Part shown: in pieces, positions 8,538-16,782 of the stretch
Layout: each line of letters starts with the position of its first letter
Position numbering within the stretch: position 1 is the first letter of the stretch
Assembly (NCBI GenBank): GCA_016932415.1
Contig: JAFGCX010000030.1
Span: 1-64,000, forward strand
Source: Candidatus Krumholzibacteriota bacterium
Lineage (GTDB): Bacteria > Krumholzibacteriota > Krumholzibacteriia > Krumholzibacteriales > Krumholzibacteriaceae
Direction of reading: 5' to 3'
Length of the DNA stretch: 64,000 nt
Notes under the pieces: model-generated
The model's database searches: none
Told to the model about the DNA's origin: nothing
Seen by the model: the letters and a program-made list of their open reading frames with translations, nothing else
Position numbers and translations under genes: made by a program

Positions 8538-8565
8538 ACAGGGAGGTGATTTTTCACCTCCCTGT
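8538..8565. terminator. bidirectional intrinsic terminator
   Basis: Perfect 12-base stem (ACAGGGAGGTGA with its complement) around a four-base T loop, preceded by eight A. It serves the two convergent genes: in the reverse direction the A run becomes a U tract after the hairpin; forward, the tract is weaker (CTGTTATTT). Confidence 0.85.
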
Positions 8566-8589
8566 CTGTTATTTCACATTATTATTCGA

Positions 8590-10452
8590 TCATCTTCTCC
8601 GGCCGGAGCTGCCTCCCGATGACGAAGACCTCGACGAGCTGCCTCCCGATGACGAAGACCTCGACGAAGAGCTGCTCGATGAAGACCTGGCCGTGCTGCT
8701 CGATGATGAGCTGCTCGAACTGCTCTTTCTCACCGAACTGCTCGTCTCTCTCTCGGTCTTCTTCGTCCCGCTCGATCGGGTCCTTGTCGGCGAACTGTTT
8801 TTTCTCGTCGTAGTAGAAGATTTCGAATTGGAAGAGCTCCCCGTTCTGTCTCTCGTCGTTGACGATCCGGAGCGGGTCGCGTCCCTTTCCTTGCTTCCGC
8901 CGGAGCGGCGGTCGATCGTATTGCCCCTGGTGTTCGGGTTGATCGCCGGGTCGCGGTCCCGGGTATTCGTTCTCGTCCTCGTTGTCGCGGGATCGTATGT
9001 CCGGCGGGTCGTCCTCGCGTCCCCGGCAGTTCTTACCCTGCGGGCGTCGCCGTGGATCACCTGCCGTTTGACGTCCCTGTCATAAGTCGTTCTCGTCGCC
9101 GGCCTGATTCCGGTGATGCTGGCGTCCCTGACGCGGCTGCTTACCGCCGAGCCGCCGATCGTCCTGTCGCGGACTGTGCCGGATGGGATCCTCGCGTCAG
9201 GGCTGAGAGTCTTCGTCCTTCTCGCGTCACGGCTGTCGGCGATCCTGTCCCTGCGGTTGTTCGTCCTTGTGACCATCGCGTAGTCGATCGAGCGTTTCTT
9301 GAAATCGCGGGCTCCGTACAGCGGCCTTCTGTCGCGGTGGTAATAGTCGCTGTAGCACGGATAGCCGCAGAAGCCGCCGTACCCGTACCAGCTGTTCCAC
9401 GCGTAGTAGTTGTACCTGTAGTCATACCATGAGTAGAACGGAATGTGGTGATAGTAGAAATCGTTCCACCCGAAGGAGAAGTAGAACCCTCCGCCGTACC
9501 ACGGATCCCAGTAGTCCCATCCCCACGGATCATAGTTGTAAGCGTACCATGACCTGTACTGCGGGTAGTAGAAACCGTACGGATAATCATAATCGGTATA
9601 ATATATCGACAGGTAGACCTTGCTGTCGTCGTACGTGTCGTAATCTCCCCAGTCGTTGGAGAGATTGTCGTCGTAGTAGTTCAGCGCGTAATCGCCGTCA
9701 TCCGAGTCATCCACATGCTGGATGCTGAAAAGCGGGGGGAAGGGATAGACTGGATCCTGTTCGTAGATCATCTTCTCTATCACTACCTCGGGGCATTCCT
9801 GCGCGTACGGATCCTCTATGCTCCCCTCGCCGTGGCACCTCGAGCAGAGATAGCGCGGATAATCGACCTCGCGGTTGATATAGAAATAGGTAAAGTCGGA
9901 AGCGGGCGCGACACCCTGGGCGTCATCGACTATCATCTCGTCGATCTGGTTGAAAGCGAGAAAAGGATCGATATCGACCCTGAGCTGCTCGCCCGGCGCA
10001 GCGTCTCTGTTACCGGCAAGGTAGAGCAGCTCGTTGCCGTTGATCCTGTCGGCGTCGGTCACGGCTATCGCGTGTATATATTCTATGCCTGTTTTACCTC
10101 TGACTTCCCATGATATCCCCTTGCCCTTCTCGGGAAGGAAATATACTTCCTCGCCTTTCGATCTGCGGATTCTTCCGTCTTCAGGGTAGAGGAGCTGTAT
10201 CATACCCTCGCTGTCTATATTATAGATGATGACGTAGGCGTCTCTGCTTGTGCGGAAGGTCAGGTTGATGTCCCGGCCCTCCCTGAGGACCGAACCTTTG
10301 CCTCCGACGAGCCGGATCGCCACGTCTACATCTTCACGGGCGACGGTATCCCTCGCGGGCGTTGCCCGTGTCACCTCAACAGGCGAAGCATCCAATACGC
10401 TCAATGGGACGATAATAAAAGCCAGAAGGAAGAGCAGTAGCTTGCGGTTCAT
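8590..10452 (-). CDS. DUF4384-domain exported protein with Tyr-rich centre and Ser/Arg-rich tail
   Basis: About 620 residues from the ATG at 10452, chosen because AAGGAG lies eight bases upstream and a signal peptide (MNRKLLLFLLAFI) follows. Residues about 45-150 match the DUF4384 pattern: an INLTFRTSRDAYVIIYN strand pair followed by LLYPEDG. A CSRCHGEG motif near residue 200 gives a possible metal or redox site. Residues about 250-380 are extremely rich in Tyr, Trp, Gly and Asp, and the last 200 are low-complexity Arg, Thr and Ser ending in poly-Ser/Gly. Proteins of this kind are probably envelope-surface or matrix proteins; the function is unknown. It has its own promoter with an inverted repeat and is transcribed away from the tol operon. 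Confidence 0.75.
   Translation of the reverse strand: MNRKLLLFLLAFIIVPLSVLDASPVEVTRATPARDTVAREDVDVAIRLVGGKGSVLREGRDINLTFRTSRDAYVIIYNIDSEGMIQLLYPEDGRIRRSKGEEVYFLPEKGKGISWEVRGKTGIEYIHAIAVTDADRINGNELLYLAGNRDAAPGEQLRVDIDPFLAFNQIDEMIVDDAQGVAPASDFTYFYINREVDYPRYLCSRCHGEGSIEDPYAQECPEVVIEKMIYEQDPVYPFPPLFSIQHVDDSDDGDYALNYYDDNLSNDWGDYDTYDDSKVYLSIYYTDYDYPYGFYYPQYRSWYAYNYDPWGWDYWDPWYGGGFYFSFGWNDFYYHHIPFYSWYDYRYNYYAWNSWYGYGGFCGYPCYSDYYHRDRRPLYGARDFKKRSIDYAMVTRTNNRRDRIADSRDARRTKTLSPDARIPSGTVRDRTIGGSAVSSRVRDASITGIRPATRTTYDRDVKRQVIHGDARRVRTAGDARTTRRTYDPATTRTRTNTRDRDPAINPNTRGNTIDRRSGGSKERDATRSGSSTTRDRTGSSSNSKSSTTTRKNSSPTRTRSSGTKKTERETSSSVRKSSSSSSSSSSTARSSSSSSSSRSSSSGGSSSRSSSSGGSSGRRR
8606..8665. repeat. 30-base tandem duplication
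   Basis: Two exact copies of a 30-base unit (8606-8635 and 8636-8665), in frame inside the Ser/Arg/Gly-rich tail of the DUF4384 gene, each coding ten residues. Recent slippage is the simplest source. Confidence 0.9.
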
Positions 10453-10528
10453 AACCCTCACTCCTTCCAGGGGGTGTTCGAAATTCTGTTCCCGCGATTC
10501 CAACTGGCACGGTGGCGCGGCGAACGGT

Positions 10529-10558
10529 ACTACTATACTTCATATAGATTATAGTAGT
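10529..10558. promoter_or_regulatory. inverted repeat overlapping the -10 box, possible operator
   Basis: Perfect nine-base arms ACTACTATA (10529-10537) and TATAGTAGT (10550-10558) with a 12-base spacer. The right arm covers the -10 box of the reverse promoter, so a bound protein would block it. No candidate regulator lies next to it. Confidence 0.4.
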
Positions 10559-10576
10559 TTTATGGCGAATTGACAA
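10548..10576 (-). promoter_or_regulatory. sigma70 promoter of the DUF4384 gene
   Basis: On the reverse strand: TTGTCA (10576-10571), a 17-base spacer, then a perfect TATAAT (10553-10548). It lies about 95 bases before the start codon and is among the best promoter matches in the window. Confidence 0.65.
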
Positions 10577-10790
10577 GTCAAACCTCTTTTGCCGGCTCTT
10601 CCCGGCGCCTCGGCTGAGGGCCCCGAAACCCTTTGCCCGGCATCGATTCGCGGCAGGTCCGATCCGTCATTTGACGCCTCTATTATATTAGACGTCGGGA
10701 AGAGGTGAAAAGTTTCCATTTTTTGCCCTCCCGCGTGTCCGGGGCGTCAACCGGAGCGGTAAGTATAATTTCTGTCGAAGTGAAACTAAC
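10577..10790. other. intergenic stretch without a recognised gene
   Basis: This lies between the divergent promoters of the DUF4384 gene and the tol operon. I see no convincing open frame with a ribosome site, no RNA gene and no strong hairpin; a short AT-rich patch (TATTATATTAGACG near 10680) could belong to a further promoter. Confidence 0.5.
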
Positions 10791-10819
10791 TTGACCGTTT
10801 ACGGGTAGAATGATAATGT
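10791..10819 (+). promoter_or_regulatory. probable promoter of the tol-pal operon
   Basis: TTGACC followed at 15 bases by GATAAT or at 17 bases by TAATGT, about 30 bases before tolQ. The -10 choice is ambiguous. Confidence 0.4.
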
Positions 10820-10849
10820 GCGCGTTGAAATGGAAAAAGGAGGACCACT

Positions 10850-11548
10850 ATGGGGTATGACGGGATGCCGCTCTTTCTTCAGATGTCGGGAAGCTTTACA
10901 GATCTGATTGCCAATACGGGGACGCTGGCGAAGACGATACTCGCTCTTCTGCTCGTGCTCTCGGTCGTCTCGTGGACGATAATCTTCGAGAAGATAAGGT
11001 TTTTCAGAAAGGCTTCGAAGCAGAGCGGAAGATTCAGGCGTATATTCGAGGAAGAAAGATCTATCGCCTCTCTCACTGAAAAGACGAAGGGGATGAGTGA
11101 ATCGCCCGAGGCGGCGATGGCGGGGTATATCGGAAAAGAGATCGGGAGCGGCGAGCTCAGCGACATGAAAAATCTCGACAGCTATATCGACGCCGGGATG
11201 GATTCGATCATCTCGGACTGGGAATCATACCTTATATTCCTTTCAACGACCGCTTCGGTCTCTCCCTTTCTCGGTCTTCTCGGGACGGTGTGGGGGATCA
11301 TGAGCTCCTTTCTCAGCATGGGCGTAAGGGGCTCGGCGAACCTCTACGTGATAGGCCCGGGGATCGCCGACGCGCTGATAACGACGATCTTCGGTCTTGG
11401 CGCTGCTATTCCCGCGGTGATCGGGTATAACTATATCCTTCGCGTGGTAAGGAGAAAGGAAGAGGAACTCTCTTCTTTCTCGGTTCGTCTGAGAAGCCGC
11501 ATCCTCGACGGCCGCTACAGCGATATCGGCCAGTCAGGCGGAAGGTAG
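10850..11548 (+). CDS. tolQ: TolQ/ExbB-type proton channel subunit
   Basis: 232 residues, first gene of the Tol-Pal set. It has the MotA/TolQ/ExbB fold: a first membrane span (about 24-48, ILALLLVLSVVSWTIIFEK), a cytoplasmic loop, then two closely spaced C-terminal spans starting at STTASVSPFLGLLGTVWG, the signature GLLGTVWGIM, and IADALITTIFGLGAAIPAVI. With TolR it uses the proton gradient to power TolA across the periplasm, keeping the outer membrane attached during division. AAAAGGAGG is well placed. Length matches TolQ (about 230). Context with tolB and pal makes TolQ more likely than ExbB. Confidence 0.93.
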   Translation: MGYDGMPLFLQMSGSFTDLIANTGTLAKTILALLLVLSVVSWTIIFEKIRFFRKASKQSGRFRRIFEEERSIASLTEKTKGMSESPEAAMAGYIGKEIGSGELSDMKNLDSYIDAGMDSIISDWESYLIFLSTTASVSPFLGLLGTVWGIMSSFLSMGVRGSANLYVIGPGIADALITTIFGLGAAIPAVIGYNYILRVVRRKEEELSSFSVRLRSRILDGRYSDIGQSGGR

Positions 11549-11560
11549 AGGGAGGCAGGG

Positions 11561-11959
11561 ATGAAACATAAAAGATACTCATCGATGGCTGATATAAATA
11601 TCACCAATCTTGTCGACGTGATGATGGTCATGCTAATCGTTTTCATGCTTACAGCTCCTTTTCTCCAGGCCGGCGTGAAACTGAACCTCCCCGAAGCGGA
11701 GGCGAAGGTGATCGAGGAACAGGAAGGGATCACAGTCTCAGTCGACGAGGCTGGTGAGATCTTCATAGGCAAGGAGAAGGTAGCCTGGCGCGATTTTTCG
11801 GCCGAGCTAAAGAAAGCTCTCGAGACGAACGCCCCGAGAGTCTTTCTCAGGGCCGACAAGGAGACGAAATACGGACACGTGATGAGAGTCATCGCTCGAA
11901 TAAAGATGATGGGGATTGAGGATCTCGGTCTTATAGCCGAGCAGGAAGATAGCGGTTGA
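11561..11959 (+). CDS. tolR: TolR/ExbD-type protein
   Basis: 132 residues. One N-terminal membrane span (about 18-36) contains the proton-path aspartate in the NLVDVMMVMLIVFML segment, after a short cytoplasmic start (SMADINITN). The periplasmic part has the ExbD/TolR fold with ITVSVDEAGEIFI and VFLRADKETKYGHVM. It partners TolQ in the motor. The start lies 13 bases after tolQ with GAGGGAGG upstream, so the two are co-translated. Length is typical. Confidence 0.93.
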   Translation: MKHKRYSSMADINITNLVDVMMVMLIVFMLTAPFLQAGVKLNLPEAEAKVIEEQEGITVSVDEAGEIFIGKEKVAWRDFSAELKKALETNAPRVFLRADKETKYGHVMRVIARIKMMGIEDLGLIAEQEDSG

Positions 11960-11980
11960 TCCGCTAAAGGGCAGGGGACG

Positions 11981-12607
11981 ATGAGGTTATCCTTACTTAT
12001 TTCGATCCTGGTACATGTCATACTGCTGTTCGCGCTGGTCTACATGTTCAATGTAGTGCCGGACATGCGCCTTCCGAAGAAGATCTATTCGGTGAAGATA
12101 CTCCAGCCGATCATAAGGAAGGCCGAACCCGAGCCCGAGGTGAAGACCGAAGTCAAGAAAGAAGCCCCCGCCCCCGCGAAACCGAAACCAAAGAAAAAAG
12201 ACGAACCGAAAAAAAAGGTCGAGGAGAAAAAGCCTCCCGAACCGGTGAAGGAAGAAAAGCCACTCGACGTATCGGTGGACAAGGTGGATGAAGCCACGTC
12301 GTCGATGACGGTCGACGCTCCGCGCTTTCCATTTTCGTATTATCTCTCGGCGATAGAGCGCAAGGTATCGCAGAACTGGTTTTCGTCCGCATCCGAAAGG
12401 GGGACGGGGATCTCTTGCGTCGTCTACTTCAGGATGAACCGTAACGGCAGCGTGGCCGACGTGAGGATCGAAGAGAGTTCGGGAAATTCATATTTCGACA
12501 GATCGGCTCTGCGGGCGATTAAGAGTTCCGCGCCTTTTCCGCCGCTGCCGAGAGCTTTCACCGAGCCGTGGCTCGGGATACATTTCACATTTATTCAGAA
12601 AGATTGA
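11981..12607 (+). CDS. tolA: TolA/TonB-type energy transducer
   Basis: 208 residues. An N-terminal anchor (about 2-22), then a Pro/Lys/Glu-rich linker (about 48-92, with repeats of KPKPKKKDEP type) that spans the periplasm, then a TonB C-terminal domain (about 115-208) with the typical SGNSYFDRSALRAIK and SSAPFPPLP motifs. Sequence of the last domain is TonB-like, but position between tolR and tolB makes it the TolA of this system, as in other non-proteobacterial Tol clusters. It is shorter than E. coli TolA, mostly by a shorter linker. It lies 21 bases after tolR. Confidence 0.88.
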   Translation: MRLSLLISILVHVILLFALVYMFNVVPDMRLPKKIYSVKILQPIIRKAEPEPEVKTEVKKEAPAPAKPKPKKKDEPKKKVEEKKPPEPVKEEKPLDVSVDKVDEATSSMTVDAPRFPFSYYLSAIERKVSQNWFSSASERGTGISCVVYFRMNRNGSVADVRIEESSGNSYFDRSALRAIKSSAPFPPLPRAFTEPWLGIHFTFIQKD

Positions 12608-12624
12608 ACGGGAAGGGCGGCGAA

Positions 12625-13884
12625 ATGAGGAGAGAGTCTTTAATGAGGGTTTTTATAGCGGCCGCGGCGCTGGTTCTGCTGTTTCCAACGGTGGCAGCCT
12701 CGCAGACAGACATTCATCTCAGCACCGAAAAGTCCGGCGGCGGGACGATACCGATCGTGATCAGGGATTTCGAAGCGCAGACGCCGGCGGGCGCCGGCGT
12801 GGCGGCGTATATATCGAAAGTCCTAGAAAAGGACCTTCTCTTTACCGATATCTTCGAACCGATGCGTTTCGTCGCGGGCGCCGACACCTTTTCGGATATG
12901 CGTACCGCATCGGCGATAATCGAGGGCACGCTTGCCGTCGATTCGGGGAAATATTCCCTCGAGGCGAGGCTTCTCGACTATTCAAGCAGGGAAGTGATAT
13001 TCACCAAGCGCTACACCTTCGCCAGCGAAGCAAGACGCTCGATAGCGCATCATCTCTGCGACGAGATACTCTTCTTCCTCGCCGGAGAGACGGGTGTAGC
13101 GACGACCCGAATACTCTTCACAAGAAGGGAAGGAGATTTCAAGAATCTCCACGTGATAGATTATGACGGCTACGGCGAGCGCCCGGTGACAAGCGACGAA
13201 CTGGTCGTATCTCCCGAATGGGTCGATCACGAAAGGTTCTGTTTCACCTCGTACAGGAGGGATAACCCCGACTGTTACCTCATCGATCCTGCAAGGAACA
13301 CCAGGACGAATATATCCCACCGGAAGGGGATAAATATCGCCGGGAGCTATTTCCCGGCCCGGGACGAACTGGCCATGACGCTGAGCCTGAAGGGCAACAG
13401 CGAGATATATCTCATCAGGCCGAGCGGCGAGATCGTGTCGCGGCTTACGACAAACAGGGCGATTGACTGTTCGCCTTCGTGGTCTCCGAACGGCAGGGAG
13501 ATCGTCTTTGTCTCCGACCGGACGAGGAACCCTCAGATCTACGTGATGGACAGGTACGGAGGCAACGTCAGGCGCCTGACGCGAGACGGCAATTATAACA
13601 CCTCTCCGGCGTGGTCTCCCGCGGGGGACCTGATCGCCTATGTATCTAGGGAAAGTTGGCTCTACAGGCTCCGCGTGATCTCGCCGGACGGATTGTGGGA
13701 GGAGACCGTCTTCGAGGACATGCTGAGTTACGAGGATCCATGCTGGGCGCCGGATGGAAAACATCTCGCAGCGTCGGTGAAGTTCGCCGGCGAGCCGTGG
13801 ATAGTCGTGATAGATATCGAATCGGGATCGAAGAGGAGGCTTGCAAGGGGAGAATCCCCCTCGTGGTCGCCTCTGGCGAGGTAG
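12625..13884 (+). CDS. tolB: Tol-Pal beta-propeller protein TolB
   Basis: About 420 residues from ATG 12625, chosen because it follows the tolA stop by 17 bases with GGGAAGGG upstream and gives a clean signal peptide (cleavage near AASQ); an earlier ATG at 12568 overlaps tolA. An N-terminal alpha/beta domain (about 30-170) is followed by a six-bladed propeller with repeated WSPNGREIVFVSD-type blades (SPSWSPNG, SPAWSPAG, DPCWAPDG, SPSWSPLA). TolB sits in the periplasm and links TolA with Pal. Length and blade number are normal. Confidence 0.93.
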   Translation: MRRESLMRVFIAAAALVLLFPTVAASQTDIHLSTEKSGGGTIPIVIRDFEAQTPAGAGVAAYISKVLEKDLLFTDIFEPMRFVAGADTFSDMRTASAIIEGTLAVDSGKYSLEARLLDYSSREVIFTKRYTFASEARRSIAHHLCDEILFFLAGETGVATTRILFTRREGDFKNLHVIDYDGYGERPVTSDELVVSPEWVDHERFCFTSYRRDNPDCYLIDPARNTRTNISHRKGINIAGSYFPARDELAMTLSLKGNSEIYLIRPSGEIVSRLTTNRAIDCSPSWSPNGREIVFVSDRTRNPQIYVMDRYGGNVRRLTRDGNYNTSPAWSPAGDLIAYVSRESWLYRLRVISPDGLWEETVFEDMLSYEDPCWAPDGKHLAASVKFAGEPWIVVIDIESGSKRRLARGESPSWSPLAR

Positions 13885-13938
13885 ATTCGCGCCGCCTGTC
13901 AAAACTTAAAATATTTGTAAAAAAAACAAAATATCTGT

Positions 13939-13966
13939 TTTCAATATATCGGCCAGAGGGTATTAT
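13939..13966 (+). promoter_or_regulatory. possible internal promoter before pal
   Basis: TTTCAA, a 16-base spacer and TATTAT in an AT-rich 150-base gap between tolB and pal. A separate promoter for pal is common in other bacteria; the -35 match is weak. Confidence 0.3.
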
Positions 13967-14038
13967 AAACCTCGATTAATCTGATGGTAAGGCTGAAGGT
14001 AGCGGCCTTGATAACATAAACAGGGAGGTTGAGCTCTC

Positions 14039-14554
14039 ATGACTAGATTCAGCTACTTGATCCTCGTACTGGCGCTGGCAGCGCTGATGATTCTTCCCGC
14101 TTGCGCTAAAAAAGAGATGACACCTATCGAGGACATCGAACCGGCGGAAGATATCGCGCCTCCGCCACCGCCTCCTCCAGTCCTTGAGGAAGTCGAGGAA
14201 GAACCGGTCGTCGAGGTGGAACCGATAGTTCTCGAGGACATCTTCTTCGATTACGACAAGTTCAGCATCAAACCGGAGTACAAGGATATCCTTACGATGA
14301 ACGCCGAGATCCTGATGGATAATCCTGAAGTCAATCTTCTGGTTGAGGGACATTGCGATGAACGCGGCACGAACGAATACAACCTCTCGCTCGGCGAGAA
14401 ACGGGCCAAGGCTATCCTTGATTTTTACGTAGCCTACGGCGTCAGCGCCCGCAGGCTCTCGCTTGTCAGCTATGGAGAGGAAAAGCCTTTCAACAGGGGA
14501 CATGACGAGAACGCGTGGAGCATGAACCGCCGCGCGCACATGGTGCTCAAGTAG
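14039..14554 (+). CDS. pal: peptidoglycan-associated lipoprotein Pal
   Basis: 171 residues. A lipoprotein signal ends in LPAC (Cys22), followed by an acidic and Pro-rich linker with a run of seven prolines. The OmpA-like domain (about 62-170) has IFFDYDKFSIKP, then EGHCDERGTNEYNLSLGEKR, which carries the Asp and Arg that hold diaminopimelate of peptidoglycan, then NRRAHMVLK. It tethers the outer membrane to the wall and binds TolB. GGGAGG lies upstream of the ATG. Confidence 0.95.
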   Translation: MTRFSYLILVLALAALMILPACAKKEMTPIEDIEPAEDIAPPPPPPPVLEEVEEEPVVEVEPIVLEDIFFDYDKFSIKPEYKDILTMNAEILMDNPEVNLLVEGHCDERGTNEYNLSLGEKRAKAILDFYVAYGVSARRLSLVSYGEEKPFNRGHDENAWSMNRRAHMVLK

Positions 14555-14563
14555 CCCTCGTAA

Positions 14564-15391
14564 GTGAAGGAAATTATTTTGCGAAGGGGATTGATCTTCG
14601 CGGTCATCACGATCGCGGTTTTGAATAACGGGTGCTGGGGGCGCAAGTTTTTTCGCGCCCCCGGCGTTACCATGGAGACGTCGGCGAAAGTCGATTCGCT
14701 GATCGACGCCAACATGACCCTCCAGAGGCGCGTCTATTCCCTCGAACAGGCTGTATCGGGACAGAAAGAATATTCAAGATCGGTCAATGCCCAGAGGAAG
14801 CTCGATCTCGAGGAACTCAAGGATCAGATGAACGTGATCATGCAGATGCTCGATGAATCAGGGAGCGCCTCGGCATGGAAGCCTCCGAAAAGGGAGGTTG
14901 TGGCACAGCCGCGGACAGGCCAGGAGGCCACGCGGCCCGATTCATCGTCGACCGGCCATGGAGTAGAGATTCAGCCCGATTCCAGCGCGATCGAACCTGC
15001 CGCCGCCATTCCCGGACCTGAAGAGATGTACAGGCAGCTTTATCTCGATTTCAGCAGGATGGAATATCAACTGGCGATCGAGGAGTCGGACGATTTCTTC
15101 AGGGAATATCCCGACCATCCGCTCGGCGAGCAGGTCAGGTTCATCCGCGGGGAATGTTATATCGAAATGGAGAAGTATTTCGACGCGCTCAAGGAATTTT
15201 CCTCGATACTGCAGCAATATCCCCAGGGGAAAAAGATCCCCTCGGCGCTTCTCCGGATGGCTGTTTCTTACCACAATATCGGAGACGACGACCTTGCCGC
15301 GGGAATAGCCAGGAGGCTGCTCAGGGAATATCCCGGAAGCGAAGAGGCGGCCGTCGCGAGAGAGCAGTTCGGCGAGATTCTCGGAGAATGA
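14564..15391 (+). CDS. cpoB: CpoB/YbgF-like TPR protein
   Basis: Up to 275 residues. The first start is GTG 14564, with no ribosome site of its own; TTG at 14579, preceded by AAGGA, is a good alternative and loses only five residues. A signal follows with a possible lipobox (LNNGC). Then a coiled-coil stretch (about 45-95), a low-complexity linker and three TPR-like units from about 160 (YFDALKEFSSILQQYP, ALLRMAVSYHNIGDD, AAGIARRLLREYPGSEEA). CpoB links the Tol system with cell-wall synthesis at division; position after pal is conserved in many genomes. Confidence 0.82.
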   Translation: MKEIILRRGLIFAVITIAVLNNGCWGRKFFRAPGVTMETSAKVDSLIDANMTLQRRVYSLEQAVSGQKEYSRSVNAQRKLDLEELKDQMNVIMQMLDESGSASAWKPPKREVVAQPRTGQEATRPDSSSTGHGVEIQPDSSAIEPAAAIPGPEEMYRQLYLDFSRMEYQLAIEESDDFFREYPDHPLGEQVRFIRGECYIEMEKYFDALKEFSSILQQYPQGKKIPSALLRMAVSYHNIGDDDLAAGIARRLLREYPGSEEAAVAREQFGEILGE

Positions 15392-15530
15392 CCGGAGGGA
15401 GCACCCGAGGACCCGGGGAAATCGTTTTTATGACCGGAATTACCTGTCACCAGTCAAGCGGGACTCATCAAGCTGTTGAAAATCAGGGTCTCCCCGACGG
15501 GGTGGAGATCGCTGCGGTGTTCGTTTTATT

Positions 15531-16781
15531 ATGGAACATATCCTCCTGATCGTATCAGTTGTAATCTTTCTCGCCCTCTCGGCCTTCTTCTCCGGAGCCG
15601 AAACGGCGATATTTTCACTGCCCGGATCGTCGCTCTCGAGAATGAAAAAGGGAAATAACAGGGAGCAGTGCATCGCCTCGATGATGAAAAATCCGAGGAT
15701 GCTGCTTGTTACTGTCCTATTCGGCAATCTTCTCGTCAATATCGCCAATACGAGCATCGTAACAGCCCTCGCCATCAGGATTATGGGAGACAGCGGTCCG
15801 GCCGTAGCGACTATCGTCATGACACTTCTTATCCTGATATTCGGAGAGATAACGCCGAAGAGCCTGGCTTTGAAACATTCGGTGCCGCTGGCGCTGGCTG
15901 TCGCGCCGGTGCTGAGATTTTTGATGTATATCTTTACTCCCGTAAGGGTAGCTCTGGGATATATCGCCGATATCACGGTGAAAAGCAGCCGCGCCCTTCT
16001 TGGCGAGAGCAGGGAGGAATACCATTCCCACGAACTTGTCGATGCCGTTGAGATGGCTGGCAACGACGGCCTTTTCGACGATTTCGAGAGCAAGATACTT
16101 ACCAATCTTTTTCAGTTTACCGATACGGCTGTATACGAGATCCTGACTCCGCGGGTGGAAGTATTCTCGCTCAGCGCCGATACTACTCTTCAGGCAGCGG
16201 CGATCGAGGCAAGAAGCAGGGGATTCACGAGGATCCCCCTTTACGAGGATTCGGTGGAAAAGATCATCGGGATCTTTCACGCGAGGGATCTGTTGAGGTA
16301 TGAGAAGAATGAAAAGCTTACGCTGCGTGATATCATGCGCCCGGCCGATTTTATCCCCGAGACGAAGAAAATAAGGGACCTGCTCGGAGAATTCATCGCT
16401 GACAGAAAGCATGTGGCGATCGCGGTCGACGAGCATGGCTCTTTCGAAGGTATAGTGACTCTCGAGGATATGCTCGAAGAGATCTTCGGGGAGATCCGGG
16501 ACAGGCGCGAGCCTAACGTCGATGAGTTCAACCGCATAGATGAGGATCATATAGTCGTCGAGGGAGCGATGAGGCTCGAAGACCTCAATTCCGAGTTCGG
16601 ATCGACTCTGGATTCACGCGAGGTCGAGACGGTCGGAGGATACCTGATCGAGGCGATAGGGCGGATTCCGAGAGAGGGAGAGACCTTTACATTGGGCCCG
16701 TACCGCTGGCTCGTGCTGTCGGCGGAGATGAAGAAGATCAACAAGATCAAGCTGGAAAGAACAAGAGGGGACGTCGATTAG
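15531..16781 (+). CDS. CNNM/CorC-type membrane protein with CBS domains (first copy)
   Basis: 416 residues. A DUF21/CNNM transmembrane domain (about 1-190) begins with a hydrophobic span and FFSGAETAIFSL; further spans lie near 65-80, 88-108 and 115-135. A CBS pair (about 205-325) contains ILTPRVEVFSL, TRIPLYEDS and GIVTLEDMLEEIFGEI. A C-terminal CorC/HlyC domain (about 340-416) contains EVETVGGYLIE. Members handle magnesium or other divalent ions or protect from metal stress; old names are hemolysin or CorC. No strong ribosome site is seen. The paralogue follows directly. Confidence 0.88.
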   Translation: MEHILLIVSVVIFLALSAFFSGAETAIFSLPGSSLSRMKKGNNREQCIASMMKNPRMLLVTVLFGNLLVNIANTSIVTALAIRIMGDSGPAVATIVMTLLILIFGEITPKSLALKHSVPLALAVAPVLRFLMYIFTPVRVALGYIADITVKSSRALLGESREEYHSHELVDAVEMAGNDGLFDDFESKILTNLFQFTDTAVYEILTPRVEVFSLSADTTLQAAAIEARSRGFTRIPLYEDSVEKIIGIFHARDLLRYEKNEKLTLRDIMRPADFIPETKKIRDLLGEFIADRKHVAIAVDEHGSFEGIVTLEDMLEEIFGEIRDRREPNVDEFNRIDEDHIVVEGAMRLEDLNSEFGSTLDSREVETVGGYLIEAIGRIPREGETFTLGPYRWLVLSAEMKKINKIKLERTRGDVD

Positions 16782-16782
16782 G

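Noticed and set aside
8342-9085. Forward frame of 247 codons rich in Asp, Glu and Leu
   Set aside because: It is the antisense shadow of the Ser/Arg-rich tail of the reverse DUF4384 gene; the acidic pattern comes from low-complexity codons and there is no ribosome site.
12982-13902. Reverse frame of 306 codons opposite tolB
   Set aside because: tolB is certain from its propeller motifs; the reverse frame has no family likeness and is rich in Arg and Pro, as shadows in GC-rich DNA are.
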